Source: DASQFQ01 sp963811595 (GTDB taxonomy: Bacteria > Actinomycetota > Thermoleophilia > Solirubrobacterales > Solirubrobacteraceae). Taken from it: DNA of 64,000 nucleotides. Below the pieces are notes generated by a model that saw only the letters and a list, made by a program, of their open reading frames with translations, was not told the DNA's origin and did not search any database. The DNA is taken from assembly GCA_963811595.1 (NCBI GenBank), contig CAWERW010000016.1:402875-466874 (forward strand), in the 5' to 3' direction. A program made the position numbers and the translations under genes. Position 1 is the first letter of the stretch, and every line of letters begins with the position of its first letter. Positions 42,430 through 49,881 of this stretch are shown here, one piece after another.

Positions 42430-42502
42430 GGGGCTGTAGCTCAGCTGGGAGAGCGTCTGGCTGGCAGCCAGAAGGTCAGGGGTTCGAGCCCCCTCAGCTC
42501 CA
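42430..42502 (+). tRNA. tRNA-Ala (anticodon GGC)
   Basis: The acceptor stem GGGGCTG/CAGCTCC (one G-T), D arm GCTCAGCTGGGAGAGC, anticodon stem TCTGG/CCAGA with loop CTGGCAG (anticodon GGC) and T arm AGGGGTTCGAGCCCCCT all fold. The 3' CCA is not encoded. A GATAAACT about 20 bp upstream may be the -10. Confidence 0.95.
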
Positions 42503-42510
42503 TCGTGCAG

Positions 42511-42540
42511 AGAGGCCGTCCGAGAGGGCGGCCTCTTTGC
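42511..42540 (+). terminator. Rho-independent terminator after tRNA-Ala
   Basis: Stem AGAGGCCG (42511-42518) with CGGCCTCT (42529-42536), 10-nt loop, followed by TTGC. It is 8 nt after the tRNA and just before the convergent rsfS stop, so it probably serves both strands; on the minus strand the stem is followed by CTGC rather than a T run. Confidence 0.8.
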
Positions 42541-42544
42541 GCCT

Positions 42545-42904
42545 CTAGACGCTGACGGCGCGCCGCGGGGCCTCGCCCCAGAGCTGCTCGAGCCGGTAGT
42601 AGTCGCGCGCGTCGGGCGTGAAGACGTGGACGATCACGTCGAGGTAGTCCATGAGGATCCAGCGCGCCTCGTTCAGGCCCTCGACGCGCCGCGGCAGCAG
42701 CCCCGCGTCGTGCTTCATCCCCTGGTGGATGCCGTCGTGGATCGCCTTCGTCTGGCGCTCCGTGTTGCCGGAGCAGATGACGAAGAAGTCCGTGTAGCCG
42801 ATCACGTCGTGGAGGTCGATGACGACGACGTCGACGGCGAGCTTGTCGGCGGCCAGCTCGGCGATGCGGTCGGCGAGCGCGCGGCTCTCGGCGTGCGTCG
42901 TCAT
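42545..42904 (-). CDS. rsfS: Ribosome silencing factor RsfS
   Basis: A 119-aa protein that binds L14 and stops subunit joining in starvation. DVVVIDLHDVIGYTDFFVICSGNTERQTKAI and the later WILMDYLDVIVHVFTPDARDYYRLEQLWG (shown as neighbouring blocks) are family signatures. It overlaps the nadD stop by 4 nt, giving the usual nadD-rsfS order. Confidence 0.95.
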   Translation of the reverse strand: MTTHAESRALADRIAELAADKLAVDVVVIDLHDVIGYTDFFVICSGNTERQTKAIHDGIHQGMKHDAGLLPRRVEGLNEARWILMDYLDVIVHVFTPDARDYYRLEQLWGEAPRRAVSV

Positions 42905-43518
42905 CGGGCCTGCACCGGCTCGCGGTAGAGCCCGCGCTCCTCGATCGCGCGCGCCACGGCGTCGGGCACGAGCCAGCGGATCGGGCGTCCCTCGGCCACG
43001 CGGGCCCGGACCAGCGAGGACGAGACGTCGACGCGCGGCATCGCGAAGAAGCGCACCCGCTCGAGCGCCCCGGGCAGCGCCGACAGCGCCTCGCGCACGT
43101 CGTCGCGCCGCCACTCCTCGCGCTCGGCCACCGCGAGCTCGGCGAGCTCGAGCACGGCCGCGGGCTCGCGCCACGCCGGCAGCGCGAACGCCTGGTCTGC
43201 GCCGGCGATGAAGGTCAGGTCGTCCTCTGGGGCAGCGTCATGGAGCGCTCTCAGCGTATCGACCGTGTATGAGCGGCCCTGCCGGTCGACCTCGAGCGTG
43301 GACACTTCGAGGCCGTCGGCGTCCCCGACCGCCAGCCGGCACAGCTCGACCCGCACCTCCGGGCCCGGGTCGGCCTGCAGCTCCTTGTGCGGGGGCGTGT
43401 GCACCGGCAGCAGCAGCACCCGGTCGAGCTCGAGCGCCGCCAGCGCCTCCTGCGCGCACAGCATGTGCCCGACGTGCGGCGGGTTGAACGTCCCGCCGAG
43501 GAGGCCGACGCGCGCCAC
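42901..43518 (-). CDS. nadD: Nicotinate-nucleotide adenylyltransferase
   Basis: Transfers AMP from ATP to nicotinate mononucleotide in NAD synthesis; 205 aa. The nucleotidyltransferase motif GGTFNPPHVGH holds the HxGH signature, FIAGADQAFALPAW and the late SSSLVRARVAEGRPIRWLVP the second. The start is GTG, directly after the proA stop. Order proA-nadD-rsfS matches related genomes. Confidence 0.95.
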   Translation of the reverse strand: MARVGLLGGTFNPPHVGHMLCAQEALAALELDRVLLLPVHTPPHKELQADPGPEVRVELCRLAVGDADGLEVSTLEVDRQGRSYTVDTLRALHDAAPEDDLTFIAGADQAFALPAWREPAAVLELAELAVAEREEWRRDDVREALSALPGALERVRFFAMPRVDVSSSLVRARVAEGRPIRWLVPDAVARAIEERGLYREPVQAR

Positions 43519-44760
43519 TCAGGCTCGCGCCTGGCCGTCGCCCTCGACCAGGTACTTGAACGTGCAGAGCTCGCGCAGGCCGATCGGGCCGCGCGCGTGC
43601 AGCTTCTGGGTCGAGTTGCCGATCTCGGCGCCCATCCCGAACTCGCCGCCGTCGGTGAAGCGCGTGGAGGCGTTGACGTAGACGCAGGCGGCGTCGACGC
43701 CGAGCTGGAACGCCCGCGCCGCGACCGCGCTGCCGGTGACGATCGCCTCCGAGTGCCCCGAGCCGTAGCGGTTGACGTGCTCGATCGCCTCGGCATAGGA
43801 ATCGACGACCTTCACCGCCAGCACCAGCGCGAGGAACTCCTCGGCGAAGTCCTCATCGGTGGCGGCGACGGCGCCGTCGAGCAGCGCGCCGGCGCGCTCC
43901 TCCGCCCGCAGCTCGACCCCCGCGTCGCGCAGCGCGGCGCCGGCGGCGGGCAGGAACTGCGCCGCGACGTCGGCGTGCACGAGCAGCGTCTCCGCCGCGT
44001 TGCAGGTGCCGGGGCGCTGGGTCTTGGCGTTGAGCACGATCCGCAGCGCATCGTCGAGGTCGGCGGTGGCGTCGACGTAGACGTGGCAGTTGCCCGCCGC
44101 GGCGTAGATCACCGGCACGCGCGCGACCTCGGCGAGCGCCTTCTTCAGGCCCTCGCCGCCGCGCGGGATGATGAGGTCGACGACGCCCTCCTGGCCGGCC
44201 AGCTCCGCGAGCTGCTCGCGGCCGCCGGTCAGCAGCGCCACCGCGCCGTCGGGGAACTCCGGCGCCACGATCGCGGCGAGCACCGCGTTCGAGTGCGCGG
44301 CGGCGCTCGATCCGCGCAGCACGACCGCGTTGCCGGACTTGAGGCACAGCGCGGCGGCGTCGACGGTCACGTTCGGCCGCGACTCGTAGACGATCGCCAC
44401 GACGCCGAGCGGGACGCGCACCTTGCGGACGTCGAGCCCGTTCGGGAGCCGCTGCCCGTCGATGACCTCGCCGACCGGGTCGGGAAGCGCGGCGATCGCC
44501 CGCACGGCGTCCGCGATGCCCTGCAGGCGGGCGGGGTCGAGCGCGAGGCGGTCCATCAGCGCGTCGCTGAGCCCGGCCTCGCGGCCGGCCTCGAGATCGC
44601 GCGCGTTGGCCTCGAGGATCTCGGGCGCGCGGGCCTCCAGCGCGTCCGCGACGCGCAGCAGCGCCGCGTCCTTCGCGGCGGAGCTCATCGTCGCGAGCGC
44701 GCGCGACGCCTCGCGTGCGGCGAGGCAGAGGTCGGTGACGCCCGGCGCGGTCGTGGCCAT
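43519..44760 (-). CDS. proA: Gamma-glutamyl phosphate reductase
   Basis: Reduces gamma-glutamyl phosphate to glutamate semialdehyde in proline synthesis; 413 aa. Aldehyde-dehydrogenase fold with KVRVPLGVVAIVYESRPNVT, LKSGNAVVLRGSSAA, the catalytic Cys in TQRPGTCNAAETLLV (read KTQRPGTCNA) and TRFTDGGEFGMGAEIGNSTQ near the end. It is separated from proB by the arsR-AHSA1 pair, which breaks the usual proB-proA adjacency. Confidence 0.96.
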   Translation of the reverse strand: MATTAPGVTDLCLAAREASRALATMSSAAKDAALLRVADALEARAPEILEANARDLEAGREAGLSDALMDRLALDPARLQGIADAVRAIAALPDPVGEVIDGQRLPNGLDVRKVRVPLGVVAIVYESRPNVTVDAAALCLKSGNAVVLRGSSAAAHSNAVLAAIVAPEFPDGAVALLTGGREQLAELAGQEGVVDLIIPRGGEGLKKALAEVARVPVIYAAAGNCHVYVDATADLDDALRIVLNAKTQRPGTCNAAETLLVHADVAAQFLPAAGAALRDAGVELRAEERAGALLDGAVAATDEDFAEEFLALVLAVKVVDSYAEAIEHVNRYGSGHSEAIVTGSAVAARAFQLGVDAACVYVNASTRFTDGGEFGMGAEIGNSTQKLHARGPIGLRELCTFKYLVEGDGQARA

Positions 44761-44799
44761 GACGGAAAGTCTAGGCCGACCGCGCCGGAGCGCCAGCGC

Positions 44800-45285
44800 T
44801 CAGACCTTGGCGGCGAGCTGCGCGACGAGCTCCGCGAGCCGCTCGTAGGACTCGCGCGCCCCGCCCTCCATGCCGTGGGCGATGTTCGCGTCGCGCGCCT
44901 CGACGGTCTGGTAGACGGCGTTCGCCTTCACGAGCGTGCGGCCGTCGCGCTCCTCGAACGTCAGCGTCTCGAGGCTGACGTGGCCGGGCGCGCCCTCGAA
45001 CTCCCACGTCTGGACGATCCCGTTCTCCGGCGACGGGTCGCCGTGGAAGACGCCGCGGAACGCGTACTCCGAGCCGTCCTCGTCGATGTTGACGAACCGC
45101 CAGTGGCCGCCGTCGCGCGGCTCGAGCGCCTCGACACGCGTGCCGAGGCGGCGCGGGCCGAGCCACTGCTCGACCAGCTCGGGCTCGGTGTAGGCGCGGA
45201 ACAGCAGCTCGCGCGGCGCGTCGAACTCCCGCTCCATCTTCAGCTGCGGCGTGCCCGGCTCTGCGATGAACGTGGTCTCACTCAT
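44800..45285 (-). CDS. AHSA1/SRPBCC-domain protein
   Basis: A 161-aa START-like (AHSA1) protein: LKMEREFDAPRELLFRAYTEPELVEQWLGPRR, GGHWRFVNIDEDGSEYAFRGVFHG and a C-terminal helix. It is coupled by a 4-nt overlap to an ArsR-type regulator, a very common pair in actinobacteria, where the function is usually unknown (stress or ligand binding). Confidence 0.9.
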   Translation of the reverse strand: MSETTFIAEPGTPQLKMEREFDAPRELLFRAYTEPELVEQWLGPRRLGTRVEALEPRDGGHWRFVNIDEDGSEYAFRGVFHGDPSPENGIVQTWEFEGAPGHVSLETLTFEERDGRTLVKANAVYQTVEARDANIAHGMEGGARESYERLAELVAQLAAKV

Positions 45286-45638
45286 GGTGCGCTCCCTTCT
45301 GAAGCGTCGTTGTCGTCCTGCATCGCCGCGAGCAGCTCGTCGAGCCGGTCGTGGCTTTCCTGCCAGTACTCCCGGTAGGTGGACAGCCACGCGACGGCCT
45401 CCCGGAGCGGCTCCGCCTGCAGATGGCTGAGGCGGGCGGTCGCCCGGCGGCTGCGCGAGATCAGTCCGGCCTGCTCGAGCACCTTCAGGTGGCGGGAGAT
45501 CGCCGGCTGCGACATGTGGAACGGCGCAGCCAGCTCCGCCACCGTCGCCTCGCCCTCCGTGAGCCGGGCGAGGAGCGCCCGGCGCGTGGGGTCTGCGAGG
45601 GCGGAGAAGACGGTGCTGAGAGGGTCGTGGGAGTTCAT
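45282..45638 (-). CDS. ArsR-family transcriptional regulator
   Basis: A 118-aa winged-helix repressor: STVFSALADPTRRALLARL, TVAELAAPFHMSQPAISRHLKVLEQAGLI is the recognition region (two adjoining parts), then RRATARLSHLQAEPL. It lacks the ELCVCDL metal-binding Cys motif, so it is not a classic metal sensor. The ATG at 45636-45638 is chosen because it lies inside the predicted transcript from the promoter at 45664-45692. It is likely autoregulated. Confidence 0.9.
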   Translation of the reverse strand: MNSHDPLSTVFSALADPTRRALLARLTEGEATVAELAAPFHMSQPAISRHLKVLEQAGLISRSRRATARLSHLQAEPLREAVAWLSTYREYWQESHDRLDELLAAMQDDNDASEGSAP

Positions 45639-45639
45639 A

Positions 45640-45692
45640 ATGAATCTGTTATAGAACAAGATTGTTATAGAGCAGGACGCACGACGTGTCAA
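45640..45692 (-). promoter_or_regulatory. Sigma-70-type promoter and direct-repeat operator of arsR
   Basis: On the minus strand TTGACA (45687-45692), a 17-bp spacer and TATAAC (45664-45669) make an almost ideal promoter, rare in this GC-rich window. The -10 lies in TCTATAACA, repeated 16 bp later (TCTATAACA-N7-TCTATAACA); ArsR could bind these repeats and block initiation. Confidence 0.75.
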
Positions 45693-45722
45693 GCCCGTGA
45701 GAGAAGAAACCGCAGAGCGAGC

Positions 45723-46817
45723 TCAGGAGAGGACGAAGTAGTCCCGGTGGACCGCTTCTTCGGTCGCCCGCGGCAGCACCTCGCGCACCTGGGCGGACTT
45801 GCGGCCCTTCACCCGCCGCAGCTCGGCGGCGGAGTAGTTCGAGATCCCCTTGCCGATCGGGGCTTCGCCGGCCTCGCGGATCTCCACCGCGTCGCCGGCG
45901 TCGAACGACCCCTCGACGTCGACGATGCCGACCGGCAGCAGCGAGGTCCCGCCCTCGCGCAGCGCGCGTGCAGCGCCGGCGTCGACGCACAGCACGCCCT
46001 GCGTCGGCTTCGCGTACTTCAGCCACAGCTTGAAGCTCGAGTGGCGGCTCGGGCGCGGCGCGAAGCGCGTGCCGGTCGCCTCCCCCGCCCACGCGCGGCC
46101 GATCGTCCCCGGCTCGAGCCCCGAGGAGATCACGGTGGCGATCCCGGCCGCGGTGGCCATGTCGGCCGCCACGACCTTCGAGCGCATGCCGCCGGAGCCG
46201 AGCGGCGACGTCTGGTGGCCGATCTCGAGCGCGCCCAGCGCCTCGGGGTCCTCGACGTGATCGACCAGCGTCGCCGCCGGATCGAGCCGCGGATCGGCCG
46301 TGTAGAGCCCGCCCGTGTCGGTGAGCAGCACGAGCAGGTCGGCGCCCACCAGCACCGCCACCTGGGCGGCGAGGAAGTCGTTGTCGCCGAAGGAGACCTG
46401 GTCGGTCGTCGTCGTGTCGTTCTCGTTGATGACCGGGACCACGCGCCAGTCGAGCAGCTTGCGCAGCGTGCGGCGCGCGTTGACGTAGTGCGTGCGCGCG
46501 CTCATGTCGAAGAACGTGAGCAGCACCTGCGCCGACGTCAGCCCGCGGTCGCGCAGCAGCTCGTCGTAGACGCGGTAGAGCTTGCCCTGCCCGACCGCGC
46601 TGGCCGCCTGCAGGTCCTCGATCGCCCGCGGCCGCAGCGGCAGCTCCAGCAGCCGCATGCCGCGCGCGATCGCCCCCGAGGTGACGATCACGACCTCCAC
46701 GCCCTCGCCGTGCAGCGCGACGACCTCGTCGCAGATGCGCTCCAGCACGCCCGCGCGCAGCTCGCCGCTGGCCTCAGCGACGACGGACGATCCGAGCTTG
46801 ACGACGAGGGTCGGCAT
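45723..46817 (-). CDS. proB: Glutamate 5-kinase
   Basis: Phosphorylates glutamate in proline synthesis; 364 aa with a C-terminal PUA domain (about residues 275-355). Kinase motifs: VVKLGSSVVAE, IVTSGAIARGMRLL, NENDTTTTDQVSFGDND and LLTDTGGLYTADPR. It is 5 bp downstream of the DUF354 gene and below obg, giving obg-DUF354-proB. Its normal partner proA lies beyond the arsR-AHSA1 insertion. Confidence 0.95.
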   Translation of the reverse strand: MPTLVVKLGSSVVAEASGELRAGVLERICDEVVALHGEGVEVVIVTSGAIARGMRLLELPLRPRAIEDLQAASAVGQGKLYRVYDELLRDRGLTSAQVLLTFFDMSARTHYVNARRTLRKLLDWRVVPVINENDTTTTDQVSFGDNDFLAAQVAVLVGADLLVLLTDTGGLYTADPRLDPAATLVDHVEDPEALGALEIGHQTSPLGSGGMRSKVVAADMATAAGIATVISSGLEPGTIGRAWAGEATGTRFAPRPSRHSSFKLWLKYAKPTQGVLCVDAGAARALREGGTSLLPVGIVDVEGSFDAGDAVEIREAGEAPIGKGISNYSAAELRRVKGRKSAQVREVLPRATEEAVHRDYFVLS

Positions 46818-46822
46818 CGCTC

Positions 46823-47833
46823 CTATTTCAGCGCGCCGAGGATCAGCTCGCTGAGCACGGCCGGATCGCGGCGGGCGACGACGCGCTGGTCGCGCTGCTT
46901 GACGAGCTCGATCTCGCCCTCGTCGGCGAGCATGCGCAGGCGCCCCGCGCGCAGCAGCTGCTCGTCGACGCCGCCCAGGCGCCCCGCGAACGTCGAGTAG
47001 ACCGGCGTGCCGAGGGCGACGGCCTCGCGGTTCATGGTCCCGCCGGCGGAGACCACGAGGTCGGCCAGCGCGATCAGGCTCTGGGCGTCGACCGCGCCGG
47101 CGGGCAGGATCACCGACGGGTAGCGGGCGGTCTCGAGGTGCTCGCGCTGCGCCGCGGTGCGCGGGATCACGACCGCATGGACCGCCGGGTCGCGGCCGAG
47201 CCGCTCGAGCACGCGCGGGAACAGCTCGTTGGAGAGCCGGTGGTAGAGCGTGACCTCGGGCGGCGGGCGCACGATCACGATCACCCGCTCGCGCTCGACC
47301 CCGAGCCGGCCGAGCTCGCCCTCGTCGGGCGCGAAGTCCGCCAGGTAGTACTCCTCCTTCAGCCCCGCGTACTGCACGAGCTTGCGAGGCCCGACGCCGA
47401 AGCGCTCGAGCCGCCCGGGCGGGATCGCGTCGGGCGTCATCACGCGCCGGGCGAGGCGGCAGCCGATGTTGTGCTGCTGCACGGCGAACTCGTAGTCGAA
47501 CGTGTTGACCGCCGGGATCCGCAGCGACGCGGCGGCGAGCGCGAGGTCGTTGGAGCCGTGCGCGACGGCGAGGTCGAAGCCCCGCGGGGCGGCGAAGCGG
47601 CGCATGTTCCACGACCGGCTCGCCAGCGCGCGCGCCTTGCCCGCGGTCGAGGCGCCGCCGTGGCCGGGCCCGACGACCGTGTGCTCCATGCCCATCCGCT
47701 GCAGCAGCGGGATGTTCTGCGCGTAGTCGCGCGCCGTCACCTCGACCTCGTGCCCCGCCTCGCGCAGCAGGCGGATGATCGGCCGGAACACCACGGGGTG
47801 CGCCGGCGCCGTCATGTCGATCCAGATCCGCAC
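46823..47833 (-). CDS. DUF354 family (GT-B-like) protein
   Basis: A 336-aa protein with two Rossmann-like halves, as in glycosyltransferase family B: IWIDMTAPAHPVVFRPIIRLLREAGHEV at the start, FDYEFAVQQHNIG in the middle, and ADLVVSAGGTMNREAVALGTPVYSTFAG near the end, resembling the sugar-nucleotide site. The GTG start overlaps the obg stop by 1 nt (TAGTG). DUF354 members are common in archaea and some bacteria near polysaccharide genes; its presence between obg and proB is unusual. Substrate unknown. Confidence 0.82.
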   Translation of the reverse strand: MRIWIDMTAPAHPVVFRPIIRLLREAGHEVEVTARDYAQNIPLLQRMGMEHTVVGPGHGGASTAGKARALASRSWNMRRFAAPRGFDLAVAHGSNDLALAAASLRIPAVNTFDYEFAVQQHNIGCRLARRVMTPDAIPPGRLERFGVGPRKLVQYAGLKEEYYLADFAPDEGELGRLGVERERVIVIVRPPPEVTLYHRLSNELFPRVLERLGRDPAVHAVVIPRTAAQREHLETARYPSVILPAGAVDAQSLIALADLVVSAGGTMNREAVALGTPVYSTFAGRLGGVDEQLLRAGRLRMLADEGEIELVKQRDQRVVARRDPAVLSELILGALK

Positions 47834-49122
47834 TACAACGGCGCCCCGGGATCGAGCTCGAAGACCACGCCGCCGATCTCGACGTCGTCGCCGGGCACGA
47901 AGCCGGCCTGCTCGAGCGCGGCGATCACGCCCAGGCGGTGCAGCCGGCGCTCGACGTGCGCGAGCGCCTCCTCGTTCTCGAGGTCGTGGCGGGCGATCAG
48001 GCGCTCGACGACGTCGCCGGAGACGCGGAACTCGCCGGCGCCGGTCTTCTCGACCTCGAACTCGCGCGCCGCGGCGGGGCGGTAGACGCGGTACTCGGCC
48101 ACGTCGTCCTGCGCGAACTCGAGCGGGACCGGCTCGGCCACTGGCACCCGCCGCAGCAGCTCGGTGGCGAGCTCGTCGAGGCCCTCGCGGGTGGCGCTCG
48201 ACGTGACCAGGACGGGCGCCTCGAGCCGCTCCGCCCACACCTCGGCCGCCGCGGCCGCCTCCTCGGGCGTCACGAGGTCCGCCTTGCTGAGCGCCAGGAT
48301 GCGCGGGAGCTCCGCGAGCCGGGAATCGTGCTCGGCCAGCTCGCGCTCGATCACCGCGTGGTTCTGCGCCGGGTCGGAGCCGTCGAGTGGCGCGAGGTCG
48401 AGCACGTGCACGAGCAGCCGCGTGCGCTCGACGTGCGCGAGGAAGTCGTGGCCCAGCCCGGCGCCGTCGCTCGCACCCTCGATCAACCCCGGGATGTCGG
48501 CGATCACGAGCTGGCGGTCGGCGGCCTCGAGCGTGCCGAGATTCGGCTCGAGCGTGGTGAACGGGTAGCCCGCGATCTTCGGCTGCGCGCGCGTGAGGCG
48601 GGCGATCAGCGACGACTTGCCGGCGTTCGGGAGGCCGACGAGCCCGACGTCGGCGAGCAGCTTGAGGTGGAGCTCGACGAGCCCCTCCTCCCCGTCGAGG
48701 CCGCGCTCGGCCAGCCGCGGCGCCTGGCGCACGGCGCTGGTGAAGCGCTTGTTCCCGCGGCCGCCCGCGCCGCCGCGGGCGAGCGTGATCTCCTGGCCCG
48801 GCGCGACGAGGTCGTAGCGGGTGCCGTCCCAGCGCGCGATCTGCGTGCCCGGAGGCACGGCGATGACCAGCGGGTCGCCGTCGGCGCCGTGCTTCTGCGC
48901 GCCCTGGCCGTGGCCGCCGCGCTCGGCGCGGAAGTGCGCACGCCGGCGGAACGACTGGAGGTCGCGCAGCGAGTCGTCGACGCGCACGAGCACGTCGCCG
49001 CCGCGGCCGCCGTCGCCGCCGTCCGGCCCGCCCTTGGGCACGTGGGCCTCGCGGCGGAACGACACGGAGCCGTCGCCGCCGCGGCCGGCGCGAACCTCGA
49101 TCTTGGCGCGGTCATGGAGCAA
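47833..49122 (-). CDS. obgE: GTPase Obg/CgtA
   Basis: Ribosome-associated GTPase, 429 aa. The N-terminal Gly-rich Obg fold (RAGRGGDGSVSFRREAHVPKGGPDGGDGG, given as adjoining blocks), G1 GLPNAGKSSL, G3 DIPGLIEGASDGAGLGHDFLAH, G4 LSKADL, and a C-terminal OCT domain (about residues 350-425) are all present. It starts 20 bp from a divergent SDR; rpmA and rplU, normally directly upstream, are 5.4 kb away. Confidence 0.96.
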   Translation of the reverse strand: MLHDRAKIEVRAGRGGDGSVSFRREAHVPKGGPDGGDGGRGGDVLVRVDDSLRDLQSFRRRAHFRAERGGHGQGAQKHGADGDPLVIAVPPGTQIARWDGTRYDLVAPGQEITLARGGAGGRGNKRFTSAVRQAPRLAERGLDGEEGLVELHLKLLADVGLVGLPNAGKSSLIARLTRAQPKIAGYPFTTLEPNLGTLEAADRQLVIADIPGLIEGASDGAGLGHDFLAHVERTRLLVHVLDLAPLDGSDPAQNHAVIERELAEHDSRLAELPRILALSKADLVTPEEAAAAAEVWAERLEAPVLVTSSATREGLDELATELLRRVPVAEPVPLEFAQDDVAEYRVYRPAAAREFEVEKTGAGEFRVSGDVVERLIARHDLENEEALAHVERRLHRLGVIAALEQAGFVPGDDVEIGGVVFELDPGAPL

Positions 49123-49142
49123 AGCGGGGTAACGGTAGCCGC

Positions 49143-49841
49143 ATGGCTTCGAACTCAGACCCCGTGTTCCTCATCACCGGCGCCTCCACCGGCATCGGCG
49201 CCGCCACCGCCCGCCACGCGGCGGAGGCCGGCTACCGCCTCGTCCTCGCCGCCCGCTCGGAGGACAAGCTCGCGACGCTCGCGGACGAGCTCGGCGGCGA
49301 CGAGCGCGCGCTCGCCGTCACCTGCGACGTCACCGAGTGGGACGACCAGCAGCGCCTCGTCAAGACGACCCTCGACGCCTACGGGCGCATCGACGTCGCG
49401 TTCGCCAACGCCGGCTTCGGCGCGCCGCGCGGCTTCCAGGAGGGCGACCCCGAGCAGTGGAAGGCGATGGTGCTCACCAACGTCTACGGCGCCGCGCTGA
49501 CGATCCGCGCGACCGCCGACGCGCTCAAGGAGACCAAGGGGCACCTGCTGCTCACCGGCTCGGTGGCCGGCCGCCGCGCGATCGCCGGGTCGCTCTACTC
49601 CGCCACCAAGTGGGCAGTCACCGGCATGGGCGAGTCCGCGCGCCAGGACTTCAACGACACCGGCGTGCGGGTCACGGTCATCGAGCCGGGCATGACCGAC
49701 ACGCCGTTCTTCGACAACCCGCTGGAGATCGAGCCGCTCCAGGCCGACGACATCGCGCGCGCCGTGATGTTCGCCGTGCAGCAGCCGCCGCACATGGACG
49801 TCAACGAGATCCTGATCCGCCCCACCGCTCAGCCGAACTAA
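49143..49841 (+). CDS. Short-chain dehydrogenase/reductase
   Basis: A 232-aa classical SDR. The cofactor motif TGASTGIGAATARHA, the NAG motif FANAGFG, the catalytic Ser in LLTGSVAGR and YSATK are present. It is a general NAD(P)H oxidoreductase; the substrate is not predictable. It is divergent to obg and 40 bp upstream of the Ig-like repeat protein. Confidence 0.9.
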   Translation: MASNSDPVFLITGASTGIGAATARHAAEAGYRLVLAARSEDKLATLADELGGDERALAVTCDVTEWDDQQRLVKTTLDAYGRIDVAFANAGFGAPRGFQEGDPEQWKAMVLTNVYGAALTIRATADALKETKGHLLLTGSVAGRRAIAGSLYSATKWAVTGMGESARQDFNDTGVRVTVIEPGMTDTPFFDNPLEIEPLQADDIARAVMFAVQQPPHMDVNEILIRPTAQPN

Positions 49842-49858
49842 AAATCTGCACAGGTGGC

Positions 49859-49879
49859 GCGCACGCGGTTAGCGTGCGC
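49859..49879 (+). promoter_or_regulatory. Perfect inverted repeat just before the Ig-like repeat gene
   Basis: GCGCACGC and GCGTGCGC arms of 8 bp flank GGTTA and end 2 nt before the ATG at 49882. It contains TAGCGT (49870-49875), a possible -10 for a leaderless mRNA. It could be an operator or a hairpin hiding the start; no ribosome binding site is visible. Confidence 0.5.
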
Positions 49880-49881
49880 TC

